From Rhynchopus sp. YZ270_cl-10 (Eukaryota > Euglenozoa > Diplonemea > Diplonemida > Diplonemidae), in the NCBI GenBank assembly GCA_964035575.1, contig OZ037933.1, positions 372,001-436,000 on the forward strand: DNA of 64,000 nucleotides, given 5' to 3'. Below, one piece after another: positions 63,306 through 64,000 of this stretch. Position numbers and translations under genes: made by a program. Each line of letters opens with the position of its first letter. Position 1 is the first letter of the stretch. The notes under the pieces were generated by a model. It saw only the letters and a program-made list of their open reading frames with translations, searched no databases and was not told the DNA's origin.

Positions 63306-63796
63306 GTCTCGTCGTGTACAAGGGGTACCTACCCTCCCCCTCCCTTTCTTTTATTCATTTTCTCTCTTCCTTTTTTCCTCCTCCCCCCACACCCACTCAG
63401 ACAGCATTTCGCTAGCTACTGCCCCGAGCAGGCCACTTTACCTTGTACTCGAAGGAGAATGAACTACGTTTGCACGCCTAACAAAACACAGGTGGAGTTC
63501 AAAAAAAAAACCCCCCCCAAAAAAAAAAAGGTTGACCCGAAATACAAAGCCCTCTGTCAGTGTTACCTTTTACCTAATTTTATGTACTTTGCATTCGAAG
63601 AGAAAGCACAAAAAGGATGTTCAAAAAAAAAAAACTTTTTGCTGTGTCGACAATCACCTGCTAGTGCAGGATCTGTACTCAATGTCGCCGCTGTTTTTTT
63701 TCCCTTTCCAATCCTACTACAACTGCGCTACGTTCCACCTGTGTTAGTTGGCCTTACATGCAAAGTTCTTTTTCAAATGAAAGGAAAGCACTCAAC

Positions 63797-63853
63797 ACAC
63801 ATTGGGGGCAATATTCTGCGCAAGAATTACCCCCCTATTAGTTATCAGACACA
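63797..63853. repeat. Dispersed repeat R5 with a short hairpin
   Basis: ACACATTGGGGGCAATATTC, GCGCAAGAATTACCCCC and TTAGTTATCA. GGGGGCAATATT and GAATTACCCCC can pair. The other copy is at about 48525-48575. Confidence 0.55.
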
Positions 63854-64000
63854 TACACGTCCTGGGGGAGGTGAACGTTACATAGCATCCGGGACCTTTT
63901 GGTACACTGACCGGTGTTTGGAAAAGAAAAGTGAAGTTGATAGTGCAAAACGCCTCGCTGGGACGCAGGGCACCGAGAAAAAAAAAAACAGAAAAAGAGA

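Larger units (their letters stand above)
62331..64000. other. AT-rich spacer with repeats
   Basis: No gene is seen. It contains many A and T runs, an inverted repeat at 63157-63305, an R1 tail near 63535-63565, R5 at about 63797-63853 and a truncated R2 at 63930-63975. Confidence 0.5.

Noticed and set aside
1-64000. Retroelements, LTRs, Polintons or other virus-like elements
   Set aside because: No reverse transcriptase, integrase, capsid or polymerase-like sequence was recognised in any frame; all mobile elements seen are of the inverted-repeat DNA type.

Overview
The window is nuclear DNA of a protist. It suggests an euglenozoan, most likely a diplonemid. The case rests on four points. (1) All fifteen protein genes I can support lie on the minus strand, as expected of long one-way transcription units. 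(2) Several start codons follow a pyrimidine tract and an AG by 0-60 bases, as spliced-leader acceptors do. (3) Unlike kinetoplastids, three genes have ordinary GT-AG introns whose exons join in frame. (4) An 18S rDNA fragment continues with a euglenozoan-like TTGTCCAAT. No spliced-leader gene was seen, so the assignment is an inference.

Layout by region. 1-725: a fold-back repeat. 725-4570: a tandem duplication of an unknown gene. 4.8-6.0 kb: a 1.19 kb palindromic element (A). 6.6-18.5 kb: gene-dense, with an R3H/PDZ-like protein, a secreted cathepsin L-like protease, a coiled-coil protein, a secreted sialate O-acetylesterase and a secreted CUB-tyrosinase. 19.8-21.7 kb: a Mutator-like non-autonomous transposon with a 9-bp target duplication. 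21.9-27.1 kb: IMP3 (three exons), an LRR protein with a globin-like C-terminus, and a Par14-type parvulin. 27.5-30.9 kb: repeats, no clear gene. 31.0-34.8 kb: three fold-back elements end to end. 34.9-40.0 kb: a 1,604-residue glutamine-rich coiled-coil protein (two exons). 40.9-45.4 kb: four fold-back elements end to end. 45.4-46.7 kb: a basic unknown protein. 47.7-48.3 kb: another fold-back. 50.1-52.9 kb: an MMPL/RND-type transporter. 53.0-54.9 kb: a GGTCCC-type array and a third copy of the A-type element. 55.2-56.3 kb: an 18S rDNA fragment beside an archaeal-type small kinase. 60.5-61.2 kb: a Rab32-like GTPase. 61.3-62.3 kb: protein-like stretches on the plus strand, possibly a decayed gene. 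The rest is short dispersed repeats and AT- or G/C-run spacer.

The genes do not form one pathway. The protease, esterase and tyrosinase all have signal peptides and GC-rich third positions, which fits an osmotrophic or predatory cell that secretes hydrolases. IMP3 and the parvulin are housekeeping (ribosome biogenesis, protein folding); Rab32 and the MMPL protein are membrane-traffic and transport functions.

The most unusual content is a set of fold-back elements with the plan TA-GG...CC-TA. They are often flanked by long C or G runs and can abut through a shared CCTAGG. Several, and the Mutator-like element, carry arrays of 7- or 8-base units that all contain GTAC. I saw no retrovirus, LTR element, Polinton, CRISPR array or tRNA gene. 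Exon and element ends were placed by eye and may be off by one or two bases.
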